A stretch of DNA of 64,000 nucleotides from Lentzea guizhouensis (GCF_001701025.1 NZ_CP016793.1:62001-126000), one strand, 5' to 3'; numbered from the stretch's first letter, positions 51,817 to 62,429 are shown. A program made the numbers and translations. The notes: generated by a model not told the origin, from the letters alone.

Positions 51817-53535
51817 TCAGCGCACCGGCGTGTTGATGTCGCTGATCTTCGCCCGCACCGACTCGCGCAACGCGGGCAGCGGTGCCTCGGCCGCCGTCGC
51901 CACAGCCGCGGCCGGCGCGGTTCCCACCGGGCCGGGAACCGGGTGGACCCCGGTCTCGTTCGGCAACGGAATCCCGGGGCAGACCACGTTGCCAGGACGG
52001 GAGTTCCGCAGCAGGAACACGGTGACCGCACCGTCGACGCAGGGGTTTCCCTCAAAGCCGTACTGGCCGTGGAACGGACTGTCCGCCACCGACACCAGAC
52101 TCACCCCCGGCGCCGCCCGCACCGCGGCCCTGGCCTGCTCGAACCCCGTCTGCGGGTCGAGCTCGCCCTGCACCACCAGCACGCGCCCGGCCACCTCCGC
52201 CGGCAGCACCGGCAACTCCTGCCGCGGCGCGTCAGACCAGAACCCACACGGCTCACTCAGCCCGTACTGCCAACCGAAGAGCGGGTACCGCGGCCCCTGC
52301 CGGTCCGACAACCGCCGGTACCAGGCCGCCGAGCGCGTCACCTGATCACCGCACGCCACGGCATAACGCGTCGCCGAAACCCGCAGGTAGTCCTCCGGTT
52401 CGTCAGCGAGCCCCCGCGCCACACCCGCCGGTGTCAACGACTCCAGCGGCTCACCGAACACCGCACGCGCCCTGGCATCCAGCTGCGGCGCCAGGGCCGA
52501 ACCGGTCACCACCGCCCCGGTCTCCCCGTTCGCACCGCGCACCCCCAGCACGAACACCAACGCCCCTAGCACCCACCGCAACGGCGACCCCATGCCTGTG
52601 AAGATCGCGTCGAACTGGTCGGGACTGGTCCCCGCACCGGCGTAGAACCGCCGAGCCCGCTCCCAGTTCGCCTTGGCCTCCTCGACCGTGGCACCGACGT
52701 CCTCGGGGAACTGCCGCGTCATCCACGGCACGAACGAGCCCTCGAACATCCGCTGGTTGATCTGCGGCCACGCCTCGAACGACGCCTGCAACCGCCCCTG
52801 GAAGTCCGTGCTCGAGTCCAGCACCACCTTGCCCGCACTGCGCGGGAACAACGACGCGTACTTCGCCCCCAACCAGGTTCCGTACGAGTACCCGATGTAG
52901 TCCAGTGTGGACTCACCGAGCAGCATCCTCACCAGTTCCACGTCGTGCGCGGTCTGCCACGTCGTGAGGAACGGCGCCACCGCCTCACTCTGACACGCCT
53001 CCGCAGCAGCACGCGGCAACTTCAAGTGCTCCGCAATGCTCCCGGCCGACCGATCACGCGCATCGAGATCCGTCCGCGGCGACAGCCTGCCGACCGGCAC
53101 CTCGCACACCTCCGGCGCCGTACCGCCTTCCTGCCCGGTACCGCGCGGATCCATGCCTATCAACGCATAACGCTCGTGCAGCTGCGGCTGCAACGCCCCC
53201 AGCTCCCCGGGCAGTGACGTCCCCTGCCCACCAGGACCACCGGGGTTGAGCAGCAACGACCCGACATGCTCCCCGGACGCGGCAACCCGGCTGATCGAGA
53301 CGAGCATGTCCCGCCCCACCTCCGGCGCGGCCCAGTCCCTCGGCACGGTCACCAGCGCACACTCCGCAGGTAACGCCCCCGGCTGCGGACTGAACGCACA
53401 AGGCCCCCAGACCACCTGCTGTCCGGCATAACGGGAGAACGGGTCGTCCTCAGCACCGGCAGGCACAGCTGTACCAGCCAGAACAAGCGCTGTGACGACG
53501 GCGGGCACCACGGCGGCGGTCAAGCTGCTGCGCAC
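51817..53535 (-). CDS. Secreted tripeptidyl-aminopeptidase-like S33 hydrolase
   Basis: 572 aa with a Sec signal peptide (residues 1-28, ending AVPAGA). The N-terminal alpha/beta fold has the oxyanion region LLLNPGGPGGQG and nucleophile elbow GYSYGT (Ser217). The TAP-like C-terminal part carries the Asp in LVVQGELDPQTG and the His in SVADSPFHGQYGF. Streptomyces SlpD/SlpE and tripeptidyl aminopeptidases share this layout. It probably releases short peptides outside the cell or acts on esters. Monocistronic. Confidence 0.88.
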   Translation of the reverse strand: MRSSLTAAVVPAVVTALVLAGTAVPAGAEDDPFSRYAGQQVVWGPCAFSPQPGALPAECALVTVPRDWAAPEVGRDMLVSISRVAASGEHVGSLLLNPGGPGGQGTSLPGELGALQPQLHERYALIGMDPRGTGQEGGTAPEVCEVPVGRLSPRTDLDARDRSAGSIAEHLKLPRAAAEACQSEAVAPFLTTWQTAHDVELVRMLLGESTLDYIGYSYGTWLGAKYASLFPRSAGKVVLDSSTDFQGRLQASFEAWPQINQRMFEGSFVPWMTRQFPEDVGATVEEAKANWERARRFYAGAGTSPDQFDAIFTGMGSPLRWVLGALVFVLGVRGANGETGAVVTGSALAPQLDARARAVFGEPLESLTPAGVARGLADEPEDYLRVSATRYAVACGDQVTRSAAWYRRLSDRQGPRYPLFGWQYGLSEPCGFWSDAPRQELPVLPAEVAGRVLVVQGELDPQTGFEQARAAVRAAPGVSLVSVADSPFHGQYGFEGNPCVDGAVTVFLLRNSRPGNVVCPGIPLPNETGVHPVPGPVGTAPAAAVATAAEAPLPALRESVRAKISDINTPVR

Positions 53536-53772
53536 GGCAGTCCTTTCGCGACAAGGGATCCGGGCAACACCATCCGACCAGCTCGCTCAACGCGACGTCT
53601 ACGGCAGCTAGTACTTTCGGCCGGTGCCGTCTCAACAGGGCATCTGACGAGCCGGTCCCCGGCCCCTTTCCACCCGACCGCACAACATCCCGCGAATCCT
53701 CTGTTCAGCGGTGCCAAGCACGTACGCGGCAGGCATAGACAGGAACTCGTTCACCGGGGAGGGGGCAGCGCG

Positions 53773-54951
53773 ATGACGGTGGTGCTCGCCCTCCTCGCCG
53801 CCGCAACCGCTCTAGCCGCAGGAATGGCGTTGGTCTACTCGGCCATCGCCACCTTCATGCGGGTGTGGCGCCGAGCCCAGTCGAAGGGCTACACCGGCCC
53901 GTTCACCCCCGCCGTGTTCCTGACCGCCATCTTCACCGGCCTGCTGGGCAGCGCGTTCCTCGGCGCCGTCCTCATCCGCCCCGCCAGGGACGTCATCGTC
54001 GGCCTCTCCATGGTGCTCGGCATCGCGGCGACGCTGGCCGGCCTCGCGCTGACCGTGCACCTGATCCCCGCACGCACCATCCGTTCCGGCAGCCGGCAAC
54101 GCCCCCGAACCCCGTTCCGCGCACTGGGAAACCTGGCGGCGACAATCCCACCCCTGGTCATGGCGGCACTACTGCTCAACGGCAAACCCGCAACGGTCGG
54201 CATCCAGTTGCTGCTGCCGATGGCAATGCTGTCGGTCCTGTGCCACTCCGCGGCAAGACGAGCTGACCGCATCGGCGCACCACCAGCCGACCCCCGCCCG
54301 GCCGTGGTGTGGATCCGCGGCTTCGGCAACGAACGCCGCCTGTTCGCCTTCCGCCAACGCACCAAAGGCGAAACACAAACCCGTCCGGAACTTACAAAAC
54401 TCTTCCCCCGCCGCCCTGACCCGATGCCCTTCGACGACTACTTCGCCCCCACGATCACCAACCAACTAGGCCGCGGTTACGGCCTCGGCAACCCTCGCGA
54501 CTACCTCCCGCCCGACGGCATCGACCGCCACTACGCCACCGACGACTCATGGCGCCACCAGTTCGCCGACCTGGTCGCTGACTCCCGTTGTGTGGTCATG
54601 GCACCAGGCGACTGGCCAGAACTGCGCTACGAGTTCGGCGTCATCCGAAACCTGGGCGCACACCGCAGGCTGTTCATCTTCACCCCACCGGCAACCAAGG
54701 CACGCCAGATCCGCCGAGCCAACCTTCTCAAGGGCTTCCGGCACGAGAACTGGGACGACCTCGCGACAGCACTGGGCGACGACTGCGGCTACCAGCTCGG
54801 TCCGGACCCCGGACCTGGCGCCGTGGTGACGTTCGAGGAAGACGGCCATGCCGTTGTCCTGCTGCGCGGCGCCGAGGAGCCCTCAGACTACGTGGCCGTA
54901 GTGCTCCGCCACCTCGCCGACGTCGAGCGCCAGACACCACCTGAACAGTGA
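53773..54951 (+). CDS. Unrecognised membrane protein with cytoplasmic C-terminal domain
   Basis: 392 aa. The N-terminal 160 residues hold four or five hydrophobic helices. From about residue 175 a soluble domain begins: AVVWIRGFGNERRLFAFRQ, then IGRPGE-like GLGNPRDYLPP, then DSRCVVMAPGDWPELRYEFG. The layout (strand-R-F, loop with Gly-Asn-Pro, then a strand ending before a Trp/Glu helix) recalls bacterial membrane proteins with a Rossmannoid, TIR/SLOG-like sensor or effector domain, but I cannot name the family. It lies beside the type I restriction operon and may be part of a defence neighbourhood. Function unknown. Confidence 0.7.
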   Translation: MTVVLALLAAATALAAGMALVYSAIATFMRVWRRAQSKGYTGPFTPAVFLTAIFTGLLGSAFLGAVLIRPARDVIVGLSMVLGIAATLAGLALTVHLIPARTIRSGSRQRPRTPFRALGNLAATIPPLVMAALLLNGKPATVGIQLLLPMAMLSVLCHSAARRADRIGAPPADPRPAVVWIRGFGNERRLFAFRQRTKGETQTRPELTKLFPRRPDPMPFDDYFAPTITNQLGRGYGLGNPRDYLPPDGIDRHYATDDSWRHQFADLVADSRCVVMAPGDWPELRYEFGVIRNLGAHRRLFIFTPPATKARQIRRANLLKGFRHENWDDLATALGDDCGYQLGPDPGPGAVVTFEEDGHAVVLLRGAEEPSDYVAVVLRHLADVERQTPPEQ

Positions 54952-55799
54952 ACGCAAAACCGCTGGGCGAGCTCACAAGAACCAACGTGCTGAAGTTCTT
55001 CAACGCACGCGCGACCTGTTGATCAACCCGCTGACCGTGTTCATCGGCTGGCTTCGTGGCGCTTCCGTGCGCTGGCTGCGACATCACATCGCTAGACGGC
55101 TCTGGAAAGACGCCGCTAAGAGTGCACCCGACAACCGTCGTCGGCGTGCACGCGGACGGCCACATCAAGTTGCGACTTCCTGCCGGCTCGGTCCTGATCG
55201 GCGGACCTGACTGCAACAAGATCACCGCCGAGGTGGTGGTCCGACTGGAAAGCACAATGCAGTTTGCCATCCTAACCGTCACGTCGTGGGCATTGTGGAC
55301 CACCGACGCTGCGAGTCCTACGACCCACGAGGTCGTCAACCACCACCCCACTTCAGCACAGGGCTGCCGACTGACGGAGGATTACGGGTTGGTGATCCGC
55401 GCATGAAACACGTCCGAACCAGGATCAACAGTGCTGATCATCTGCGGCAGCTTCGGCTAGGGGTCACAGGCAAGCCAGATTATTCCGCACTCGCTCGTTC
55501 CTCAATGAGCACCTGGTCACGCGCGAGTGCTGATCGAGCGCCCCTTTCGCACCGAAGTCACGACCACACGCCACAGGCACCCGAACTGCTCCGCATCCGA
55601 TCCTTGGGTGACGTCAGAACCGCCGAGTGAGCCGGAATACCAGCTAATCGCTCATCCGCGGCTCCACTTCGACGCCATCGACATCGATCGCACCACCGGA
55701 TCAGGCAGGAGGCACAGCGCGGCGGCCGGCTTCCCAAGTCTTGGTTGCAGCCGACCCGCGCAGCTCGGCAACCGTCGCAGTCCGCGCTTTCGCTTCCTT
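54952..55799. other. Gap with no recognisable gene
   Basis: 848 bases between the membrane-protein gene and hsdR. It is less GC-rich than the rest. Only short open frames occur on either strand (for example 55056-55406 +, 116 codons) and none has a convincing ribosome site, codon bias or known motif. It may hold gene remnants at the edge of the restriction operon. Confidence 0.5.
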
Positions 55800-58700
55800 T
55801 CAATCAACGAGGTAATGAGCCTCGATATAAGCGACGGTAGAGTCGTACGGCTCCCCCACCGGCTTCAACAGGTACCGTCGGAAGACCGCGGCGGTGGCAC
55901 GCCTAACGCCTCGGTTCCGTGCGTCGGCATTGTCCCATGAGCGGGCAAGAGTCTGCGTGACGACCTGGTCGATTTCCTCGGCCAAGCTTCTGTCGGTGAC
56001 CGTGAACTCGGCCGGAGCGTGATCTTGGATGATTCGCGACAGCACGCCGACGTGGTCGTTGTCCAGCACGACTACAGCTTCGTTGGGATGTTTCTCGGCA
56101 TCGACGACGGCGCGGGCGATCCGGAGCGCTTCAGCGAGAAAGTCCAGCGCCTCCCTGGCGTTCTGGATGATCCGGTCCCGTAGCAGCCTGATCCGCTCCG
56201 CCAGAGCGGTGTACATCGCGGAGCCGGGGTCAATCCCATCTTCGAGAGCGGCTTTGATGCGCTCCAATATTTCCGCCGCCGATGGCGGTTTCTTCTCCAC
56301 GTCACTGTCCAGGCCGTCCTTAGGACGTACAAGAGCCAACAGTTCCCTGAGGACGGCGATGCCTTGAGCGTCTAAAACGAGAGCTTCGTCCTGAGAAGCT
56401 GCCACGGAGAAGGAATGCACGTGAGCGTTGATGATCTCCAGGACCATCGGGCCCAGCTCAGCGAGCCGTTCCTTCCTTTCCTCGTCAGACGACTTCTTGA
56501 ACAAGGTCGTGTAGACCGATCCGAACAGTCCAAATCCTTGCCGGTACTTGGCGATCCGATTGTCGGTGTTGATGTACGGATAGAGTCGCGCCAGGAGCCG
56601 GTAGTCCTTTTTGAACACCTCGGCAGCAGCGGGGTCAGCATCCAGGAAGCTGTTGATCGCTCGCACCGATTCATATCCGTGGACCGCGAGATCCAGGCCG
56701 TCCACATGGACGAGCAGGTCTTCGATCCGAGCGAAGGTGTCGCGAAAAGCCGCAATCAGGTCAGCTAGCTCGGTGACGAAGCCGCCACCTTTGGCCTTTT
56801 CCTTCTCCTTCGCGGTGGGGTCGGTCACCGCTCGCTGAACCTCTTCGGCCAAACCGATGTAGTCAACGACCAGACCGGACGTCTTGACGAGCCCGACCGG
56901 AGACACCCAGGTGCGGTTGGGCCGAGTGATCGTCTGAAACAGGTTGTGGGCCTTCAGCGGCTTGTCAAGGTAGAGCACGCCCTCATTGGGAGCGTCGAAC
57001 CCCGTCATCAGCTTCGCGGTCACCACCAGGAAGCATAGCGGGTCGTCTGGCGTCAGGAACCGCCGCTTTTGCTCTTCCTCCTCGGCCTCCGAAAGCAGGA
57101 ACGCCTTCATCTCCGCGTCCTCGTCTTTCGCTTTCGAAACCGAAATGTTCGCTTCGGCGGTGATTCGAGTGTGCCTGCCGACCTCGGCGAGCACCTGTGA
57201 CGCCTCGAAGCCAGCGAGCAGTTCGTTGATCTTCTCGGCGTACGCCACGGCCAGCTCGCGATTGTACGCGACCACCTGGGCTTTTAGGCCATTGCGGTAG
57301 GTGCCGGCCAGGTAGTGGTCCACGATGTTCAGACAGACCGCGTGAATGCGGTGCTCGTTGGCGAACACCGACGTCAAGCGACCGAACTTCCTGGACAATG
57401 CTTCCCGATCAGGGTCGTCAAGGTCGAAGTCGTCGGTGAACTGGTCGAACTCAGCCTGCAACGCCTGGTCTTCCATCTCAAATTCGACCGGGCGGGTGTC
57501 CAGCACGACGGGAACGGTTGCCTCGTCCGTCAGAGATCGGGACACCGAGTACCGGTGCAGAACCCGGTCAGGATCGGTCTCCTCACCGAAGAGCGCGAAG
57601 GTGTCCGTCGCCAGGTTCCTGATCGGCGTTCCGGTCATCCCGAAGAACTTCGCGTACGGCAAAGCCGCACGCATCTGACCAGCCAGAGATTTCTTGTCGG
57701 ACGACTGAGTGCGGTGCGCCTCGTCGACCAGCACGATGATGTTGCCTCGGGTCGACAGATCCTTCCCCGCGTCCGCGAACTTGTGGACGGTTGTCGAGAT
57801 CACCCCGCGCACATCGTTGGCGAGCAAGGAACGCAGCTGCTGACTGGTAGTGGGCTGGTGAAAATAGGCCTCCCCCAGCGCCGACGTGAACACCCCAGAA
57901 GTCTGCCGGACGAGGTGTGTCCGGTCCGAGAGCAAGATGATCGTAGGCGAATCGGTACGCGTGTCTGCCAGCAACAAGGAAGCAGCGAATACCATCAGCA
58001 GGGTCTTCCCCGAGCCCTGGTGATGCCAGATCAAGCCTTTCGAACCTCCCTCCACCACCCGCTTGTGGATCAGGTATGCAGCCTCCATCTGCGGATATCG
58101 AGGCAGGTACTTCTTGTCGGGCCCTCCCCCGGCAGTGTCGAAGAGGACGAAGTCGTTGAGCATGTCCAGGATGGTGGCCGGATTCATCAGCAACTCAACA
58201 GAGCGCTTGACATCAGCCTGTCCGGTCAGATTCTCGTCGTCCGCAGTCGAGCGGAACGGCTGCCACAGGTTTGTGGACGCACCGGCGGCGCCGAACTTCA
58301 GCTTCAGCCCATCCGAAGCGACGCAGAAAACGTTGGAGGTGAAGAACCACGGGTACTCGGTGGCGTACACGTCGTTGATCTCGCGGGCGGCCTCCGCCCA
58401 TCCGGACTTCGAAGTAGGCGACTTCACCTCGACCACGACCAATGGCAGGCCGTTGACCCAGTACACGAGGTCAAATCGACGGGAACCCTTGCCAGGAACT
58501 GAGATGGTTACCTCGTCCGACACGATCAACGTGTTGGCGGAGGCGTTTGCGAAGTCGATAACCGTCAAGGCGTGCCAGGCGCCGTCCGCGTCCCGGTACT
58601 CCCTGCGCCCACGCAGCAGGTGCAGCACCTGCTCATTGGCTCGCACCAGTCCGCCATCCACGGCGTTCACCGTGGCGACGATCTCATCCACCACCTCGTC

Positions 58701-58883
58701 GACGTCGAACTTGTCGATCACTCCTGGGTTGAGTTTGATGATGGCATCGCGCACATGATCCACGACAACGGCCTGAGTCACCTCACGCGGCAGTGCCCGT
58801 CCGGCAGTGAAGACCCAGCCCATCGGAAGCGACCACTGGATCATCATGTTCTGGAACTCGCGCTCCCGGATCCCCCTAGCCAC
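55800..58883 (-). CDS. hsdR: Type I restriction enzyme, R subunit
   Basis: 1027 aa, the usual HsdR size. The N-terminal PD-(D/E)xK nuclease has FDLVYWVNGLPLVVVEVKSP (Asp, then Glu-Val-Lys). The superfamily 2 translocase follows: Walker A HHQGSGKT, DEAH box VLVDEAHRTQ, motif III GMTGTPIRN, and a second RecA lobe with RITRPNRTW-like TITRPNRTW. It starts at a GTG three bases after the HsdS stop. The HsdR2-M2-S complex cleaves unmethylated DNA after translocation. No frame break is seen. Confidence 0.96.
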   Translation of the reverse strand: MARGIREREFQNMMIQWSLPMGWVFTAGRALPREVTQAVVVDHVRDAIIKLNPGVIDKFDVDEVVDEIVATVNAVDGGLVRANEQVLHLLRGRREYRDADGAWHALTVIDFANASANTLIVSDEVTISVPGKGSRRFDLVYWVNGLPLVVVEVKSPTSKSGWAEAAREINDVYATEYPWFFTSNVFCVASDGLKLKFGAAGASTNLWQPFRSTADDENLTGQADVKRSVELLMNPATILDMLNDFVLFDTAGGGPDKKYLPRYPQMEAAYLIHKRVVEGGSKGLIWHHQGSGKTLLMVFAASLLLADTRTDSPTIILLSDRTHLVRQTSGVFTSALGEAYFHQPTTSQQLRSLLANDVRGVISTTVHKFADAGKDLSTRGNIIVLVDEAHRTQSSDKKSLAGQMRAALPYAKFFGMTGTPIRNLATDTFALFGEETDPDRVLHRYSVSRSLTDEATVPVVLDTRPVEFEMEDQALQAEFDQFTDDFDLDDPDREALSRKFGRLTSVFANEHRIHAVCLNIVDHYLAGTYRNGLKAQVVAYNRELAVAYAEKINELLAGFEASQVLAEVGRHTRITAEANISVSKAKDEDAEMKAFLLSEAEEEEQKRRFLTPDDPLCFLVVTAKLMTGFDAPNEGVLYLDKPLKAHNLFQTITRPNRTWVSPVGLVKTSGLVVDYIGLAEEVQRAVTDPTAKEKEKAKGGGFVTELADLIAAFRDTFARIEDLLVHVDGLDLAVHGYESVRAINSFLDADPAAAEVFKKDYRLLARLYPYINTDNRIAKYRQGFGLFGSVYTTLFKKSSDEERKERLAELGPMVLEIINAHVHSFSVAASQDEALVLDAQGIAVLRELLALVRPKDGLDSDVEKKPPSAAEILERIKAALEDGIDPGSAMYTALAERIRLLRDRIIQNAREALDFLAEALRIARAVVDAEKHPNEAVVVLDNDHVGVLSRIIQDHAPAEFTVTDRSLAEEIDQVVTQTLARSWDNADARNRGVRRATAAVFRRYLLKPVGEPYDSTVAYIEAHYLVD

Positions 58884-58886
58884 CGT

Positions 58887-60074
58887 TCACGCCTCCAGTT
58901 CAGTTGACTCGATCTTCAGGGTCTGGTTCAGCAAGCCCATCAGCATCCTCGATCGTGCACGACTGAGTGCATCCGCTTCAGCGCGGATCACCCCGACCTG
59001 TTCCTCGATCGCGTCCAGCGCCTCTGCGGCCTGCTCCTGCTCAGCCCGGGACGGGATTGGAAGTTCTACCGAGAGAAGCTGATCGGGATTGAGGCGCTTG
59101 CGGCGCTGGACGGTGCCGACGACCCTGCTCTGCATCTCAGCCCACAGCCGGGGGGTCCGGCAGACGTGCTTCATCCACGCGGGGAAGACGTCGCTGGCCA
59201 GAACGAAGGTCGGGAACTCACTGCTCGCGACGAACCCGTCGAACGAGGCGGGCACCACGGTGATCGGCCCCTCCCATGCGGTCAGCTTCCGCATCACCAC
59301 CTGATTCTCACGAAGGACGTTCATAGCCGTGTATTCGGTGTCCGCCCCGTCGAACTCGTTCTTGTCGACCAGACCTTGCCCAGCGTTGAGCACGCCTGCG
59401 AGTCGATAGGTCGTCCCCTCTCGCATCGGAATCCGCGTGACTTCGAGCCGCATGACGTCACCGAGCGATCGCGGCGCCGCTTCTTCACCACCTGCCGTAC
59501 GCCAAAGCAGCGAACTGCCCCCTCGGTAGACACCCTCCAACGCGTTTGCTTCGGCCGTCAGCGCGACTATCTGGTCGTCGATGGCGTCAATGACTTCGAC
59601 GACCCGCTTCTGCACCGGAAGTGGCGGAACGACGATGGCGAGAGCGGCGACGGTGCCTGCGGAGAGCTCGGTTTGGTTGGTGCTCCCTGTCTGCAGGGAC
59701 TCAAGATCGAACTTGCGACTGGAAAGCGCGAGGCCCGCGAAGCCCAGGACGAAACGTTCGGGATCGGGCCGCACGATGGTGATGTGGGAATCAGCGGTCG
59801 CTGGCTCGGGTAGCTCACGGATCTCCGCAGCTCTGCCTAGAGTTCCACGACCGGTCGAGTTGATGAGGACGTCTCCGACCTGCAGCTGAGCATGCCTTGG
59901 CAGAGGCCTGGAAGAATCGGTCCTCCGCGCAAGCGAGAAGTCGATGGAATTTGCATTCCTGACACACTTCTGGTTCAATACCAAGATGCCTTCGTCGACA
60001 TACCGAGGCGCCTTTCCTCGCTTAATCGAAAAGCTGGCCTCCCCCAGCGTGGTTTCGATCCATTGATCACTCAT
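58887..60074 (-). CDS. hsdS: Type I restriction-modification specificity subunit
   Basis: 395 aa from an ATG that overlaps the hsdM end by eight bases. It has two target-recognition domains (about 5-150 and 215-340), each followed by a conserved helical region: the first includes LPVQKRVVEVIDAIDDQIVA, the second EQEQAAEALDAIEEQVGV. The two half-sites of the bipartite DNA target would be read by these domains; the actual target cannot be deduced. HsdS bridges two HsdM subunits. Confidence 0.93.
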   Translation of the reverse strand: MSDQWIETTLGEASFSIKRGKAPRYVDEGILVLNQKCVRNANSIDFSLARRTDSSRPLPRHAQLQVGDVLINSTGRGTLGRAAEIRELPEPATADSHITIVRPDPERFVLGFAGLALSSRKFDLESLQTGSTNQTELSAGTVAALAIVVPPLPVQKRVVEVIDAIDDQIVALTAEANALEGVYRGGSSLLWRTAGGEEAAPRSLGDVMRLEVTRIPMREGTTYRLAGVLNAGQGLVDKNEFDGADTEYTAMNVLRENQVVMRKLTAWEGPITVVPASFDGFVASSEFPTFVLASDVFPAWMKHVCRTPRLWAEMQSRVVGTVQRRKRLNPDQLLSVELPIPSRAEQEQAAEALDAIEEQVGVIRAEADALSRARSRMLMGLLNQTLKIESTELEA

Positions 60075-61641
60075 CGAAGCCCTCGATCCCCGCAGCGGCG
60101 AGCACCTTGAGCATCCGCGCTTCCGCGACTTCGCGTTCCGCGCGCGCCACATTGTAGGCGTCGATCAGCGTCCCCAGATCCTCCGCCTCCACTGCGGCCT
60201 GCTTGATGTAGCGGCCCATGTTCAGGTTGTAGCCGTTTCCCTTGATCTCATCCAGAGAGACGAAACGGGCGATTAGGTCGCCACCGTCCCTGAGATCAAG
60301 CAGGTTCCCATCCGAATCGAGCTTGGAATGGTATGCGGCAACCACGTCAGCGATGTCGGCAGCGGTGATAGTGTTGCGATTTTTACCCTTGGTGAACCGA
60401 CGAGAAGCATCAATGAACAGCACCCCGCTCCGCCGCTCCTCAGCCTTCGTTCCCGCGGGGCGGAACACGAGAATGCAGGTTGGGATGGTGGTGGAGTAGA
60501 ACAGGTTCGCCGGCAGGCCGATGACAGCCTCCAGGAGATCGTCGTCCAAGATCCGCTGGCGAATGATCGCCTCCTGACTACCACGGAAAAGGACACCGTG
60601 AGGCAGCACGACGCCAGCACGACCCTTCTTCGGCCCCATGCTGGCGATCATGTGCTGCACGAAGGCCCAATCAGCTGAAGACTGCGGAGCGATGGCACCA
60701 AGGGTGCGCGGATCATTCGTCCACGGCTTCCACTTCAAGCTGTATGGCGGGTTGGCGACGATTACATCAAACGTCGCAACAGATCCGTCCGGATTCTTGA
60801 AGCGCGGATTTCTCAAGGTATCGCCAACCTCGACCTGAAACTCGGTCAGGTTGTGCATGAAAAGGTTCATGCGTGCTACGCCCGCAGTATCAGGCACCGC
60901 TTCCTGACCGTACAACTTAAGCGTGTAGCCACGTCCTCCGCGAGCTTTGAGCCGCCCCGCGGAAGCGATAAGCATGCCACCCGATCCACAGGTCGGGTCG
61001 TAGACCGATTCGAAGTTCTTGGGGTCGAGGACCTCGATGATCAGCTCCACGACTTCACGCGGGGTGAAGAACTGACCCGCTCGCGTGCCAGAGCCGTCGG
61101 AGAACCGCTTCAGCAAGTATTCGTATGCACCACCCAGGACGTCGTGGGACATGTTGCCCTCGTGCATCTTCGGCACGCGGTCCATTGTCTGCATCACAGC
61201 TGCCAGCACATCACCCGACAAGACTTCCTCGGAAGTCCAGGTCATGGATCCGAACAACCGAGTGAACTTGTCCGGATTTGCCGTCTCGATGGCCTGCAGC
61301 GCGGTTCGCACCCGCAAGCCGAGGCCCGGCTGTGTGACGGTGGCGAGTATCGACGACCAGGAAGCACGCCTCTTCTCGACTGTGCCCTTGTGGATGAGCG
61401 GGATCTCGAACGACTGGTAATCCCGGTACTCGATCTCGTGGGCCTCTTCCGGAGATAGGTCGTCCAAACCGTCGTTGTCGGCGAGGAACTCCTGGTGGCG
61501 GTGGTCCCAGGTGTCCGAGAGGTACTTCCAGAACATCAGTGGAAAGACGACCGACGAGTACTGCGCCTCGGGCATGGCCGCGCGCAGCTCGTCGGCGGCG
61601 TCCCACAAGCGATTCTCGATCTCCTGCTGGGTCACTACCAT
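60067..61641 (-). CDS. hsdM: Type I DNA adenine methyltransferase, M subunit
   Basis: 524 aa. An N-terminal helical domain (1-150) is followed by the N6-adenine methylase core: motif I DPTCGSGGML and motif IV NPPYS. AGVVLPHGVLFRG is the typical HsdM segment. It is the first gene of the leftward hsdM-hsdS-hsdR operon. It protects host DNA and forms M2S with HsdS. GC content of the operon looks lower than that of the flanks, suggesting acquisition. Confidence 0.96.
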   Translation of the reverse strand: MVVTQQEIENRLWDAADELRAAMPEAQYSSVVFPLMFWKYLSDTWDHRHQEFLADNDGLDDLSPEEAHEIEYRDYQSFEIPLIHKGTVEKRRASWSSILATVTQPGLGLRVRTALQAIETANPDKFTRLFGSMTWTSEEVLSGDVLAAVMQTMDRVPKMHEGNMSHDVLGGAYEYLLKRFSDGSGTRAGQFFTPREVVELIIEVLDPKNFESVYDPTCGSGGMLIASAGRLKARGGRGYTLKLYGQEAVPDTAGVARMNLFMHNLTEFQVEVGDTLRNPRFKNPDGSVATFDVIVANPPYSLKWKPWTNDPRTLGAIAPQSSADWAFVQHMIASMGPKKGRAGVVLPHGVLFRGSQEAIIRQRILDDDLLEAVIGLPANLFYSTTIPTCILVFRPAGTKAEERRSGVLFIDASRRFTKGKNRNTITAADIADVVAAYHSKLDSDGNLLDLRDGGDLIARFVSLDEIKGNGYNLNMGRYIKQAAVEAEDLGTLIDAYNVARAEREVAEARMLKVLAAAGIEGFDE

Positions 61642-62130
61642 CTGTTGAAGTGTCCTTGATCGTCATGGGGGTTGCGGCCCGGAGGCCGGGGTTGCTGCCG
61701 ATCACCTTATTTCGGCCAGGCCTGGGACCGACACACCGCCCGTGTACTACCAGGGGCTGTGAAGCACTGACCGCCGTTCAGGCCATCGGCCACGCTGCTT
61801 CTCACACCGAGGATCTTCACGTGACCACGGGAAGGGCCTGAGTCAGTTCAATGGGCCGGTGACGCCGTGCCAAGGCATGGCGATCGCCCTGCCGTCGACC
61901 TACTTCAGCGCTTGACGCAGCCTAGAACCGACATCGTGCCGACATCTCCGCGTCCAGACCCGATCAGAACTTGTACGGCCGAATCGCGCAGTTCAAGGCT
62001 GTTCGACGAGTAACCCGTCCTGGGTGGCTACGCTTGACGCTGAACAAGAGTCTGGCGTGAGCCACCCTGGTTCACAAACATCGCCTGTTGATCATGTAGA
62101 TCATCAAGCAAAGATCGGACAGAGCATACG
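61642..62130. other. Gap with no convincing gene, upstream of hsdM
   Basis: About 490 bases between the hsdM start and the tRNA terminator. It must hold the hsdM promoter, but no clear -35/-10 pair or ribosome site of note was seen. A 39-codon open stretch on the minus strand (about 61911-62027, containing SGRGDVGTMSVLG) has no start codon in a good context; it may be a relic. Confidence 0.4.
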
Positions 62131-62170
62131 AAAAACCCGCTGACCTGGGCTTTCACCCAGAATCAGCGGG
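62131..62170 (-). terminator. Rho-independent terminator of tRNA-Pro
   Basis: On the minus strand, an 8-bp stem (CCCGCTGA / TCAGCGGG) with an inner CTGGG/CCCAG stem is followed by TTTTT. It lies 14 bases after the tRNA 3' end. Confidence 0.85.
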
Positions 62171-62183
62171 CTGATTCAGACCG

Positions 62184-62257
<74 letters not shown>

Positions 62258-62429
62258 GCCACACCCCCGGTTGCCCGGCGTGCAGGAAGAATCGTACAAC
62301 ACCCGCAACAGAGATCAAAAACGGGGGCCCTCACACCAGACTACCTGCGGATATACGGCGGGGACCCGTGTGCCGGGTCCCCGCGTCCCTCGGTCCGACC
62401 GATCCCCCGATCCTCGACCGACACCTGAA

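Noticed and set aside
55056..55406. 116-codon plus-strand frame in the gap before hsdR
   Set aside because: No ribosome site or recognisable motif; kept only as part of the described gap.
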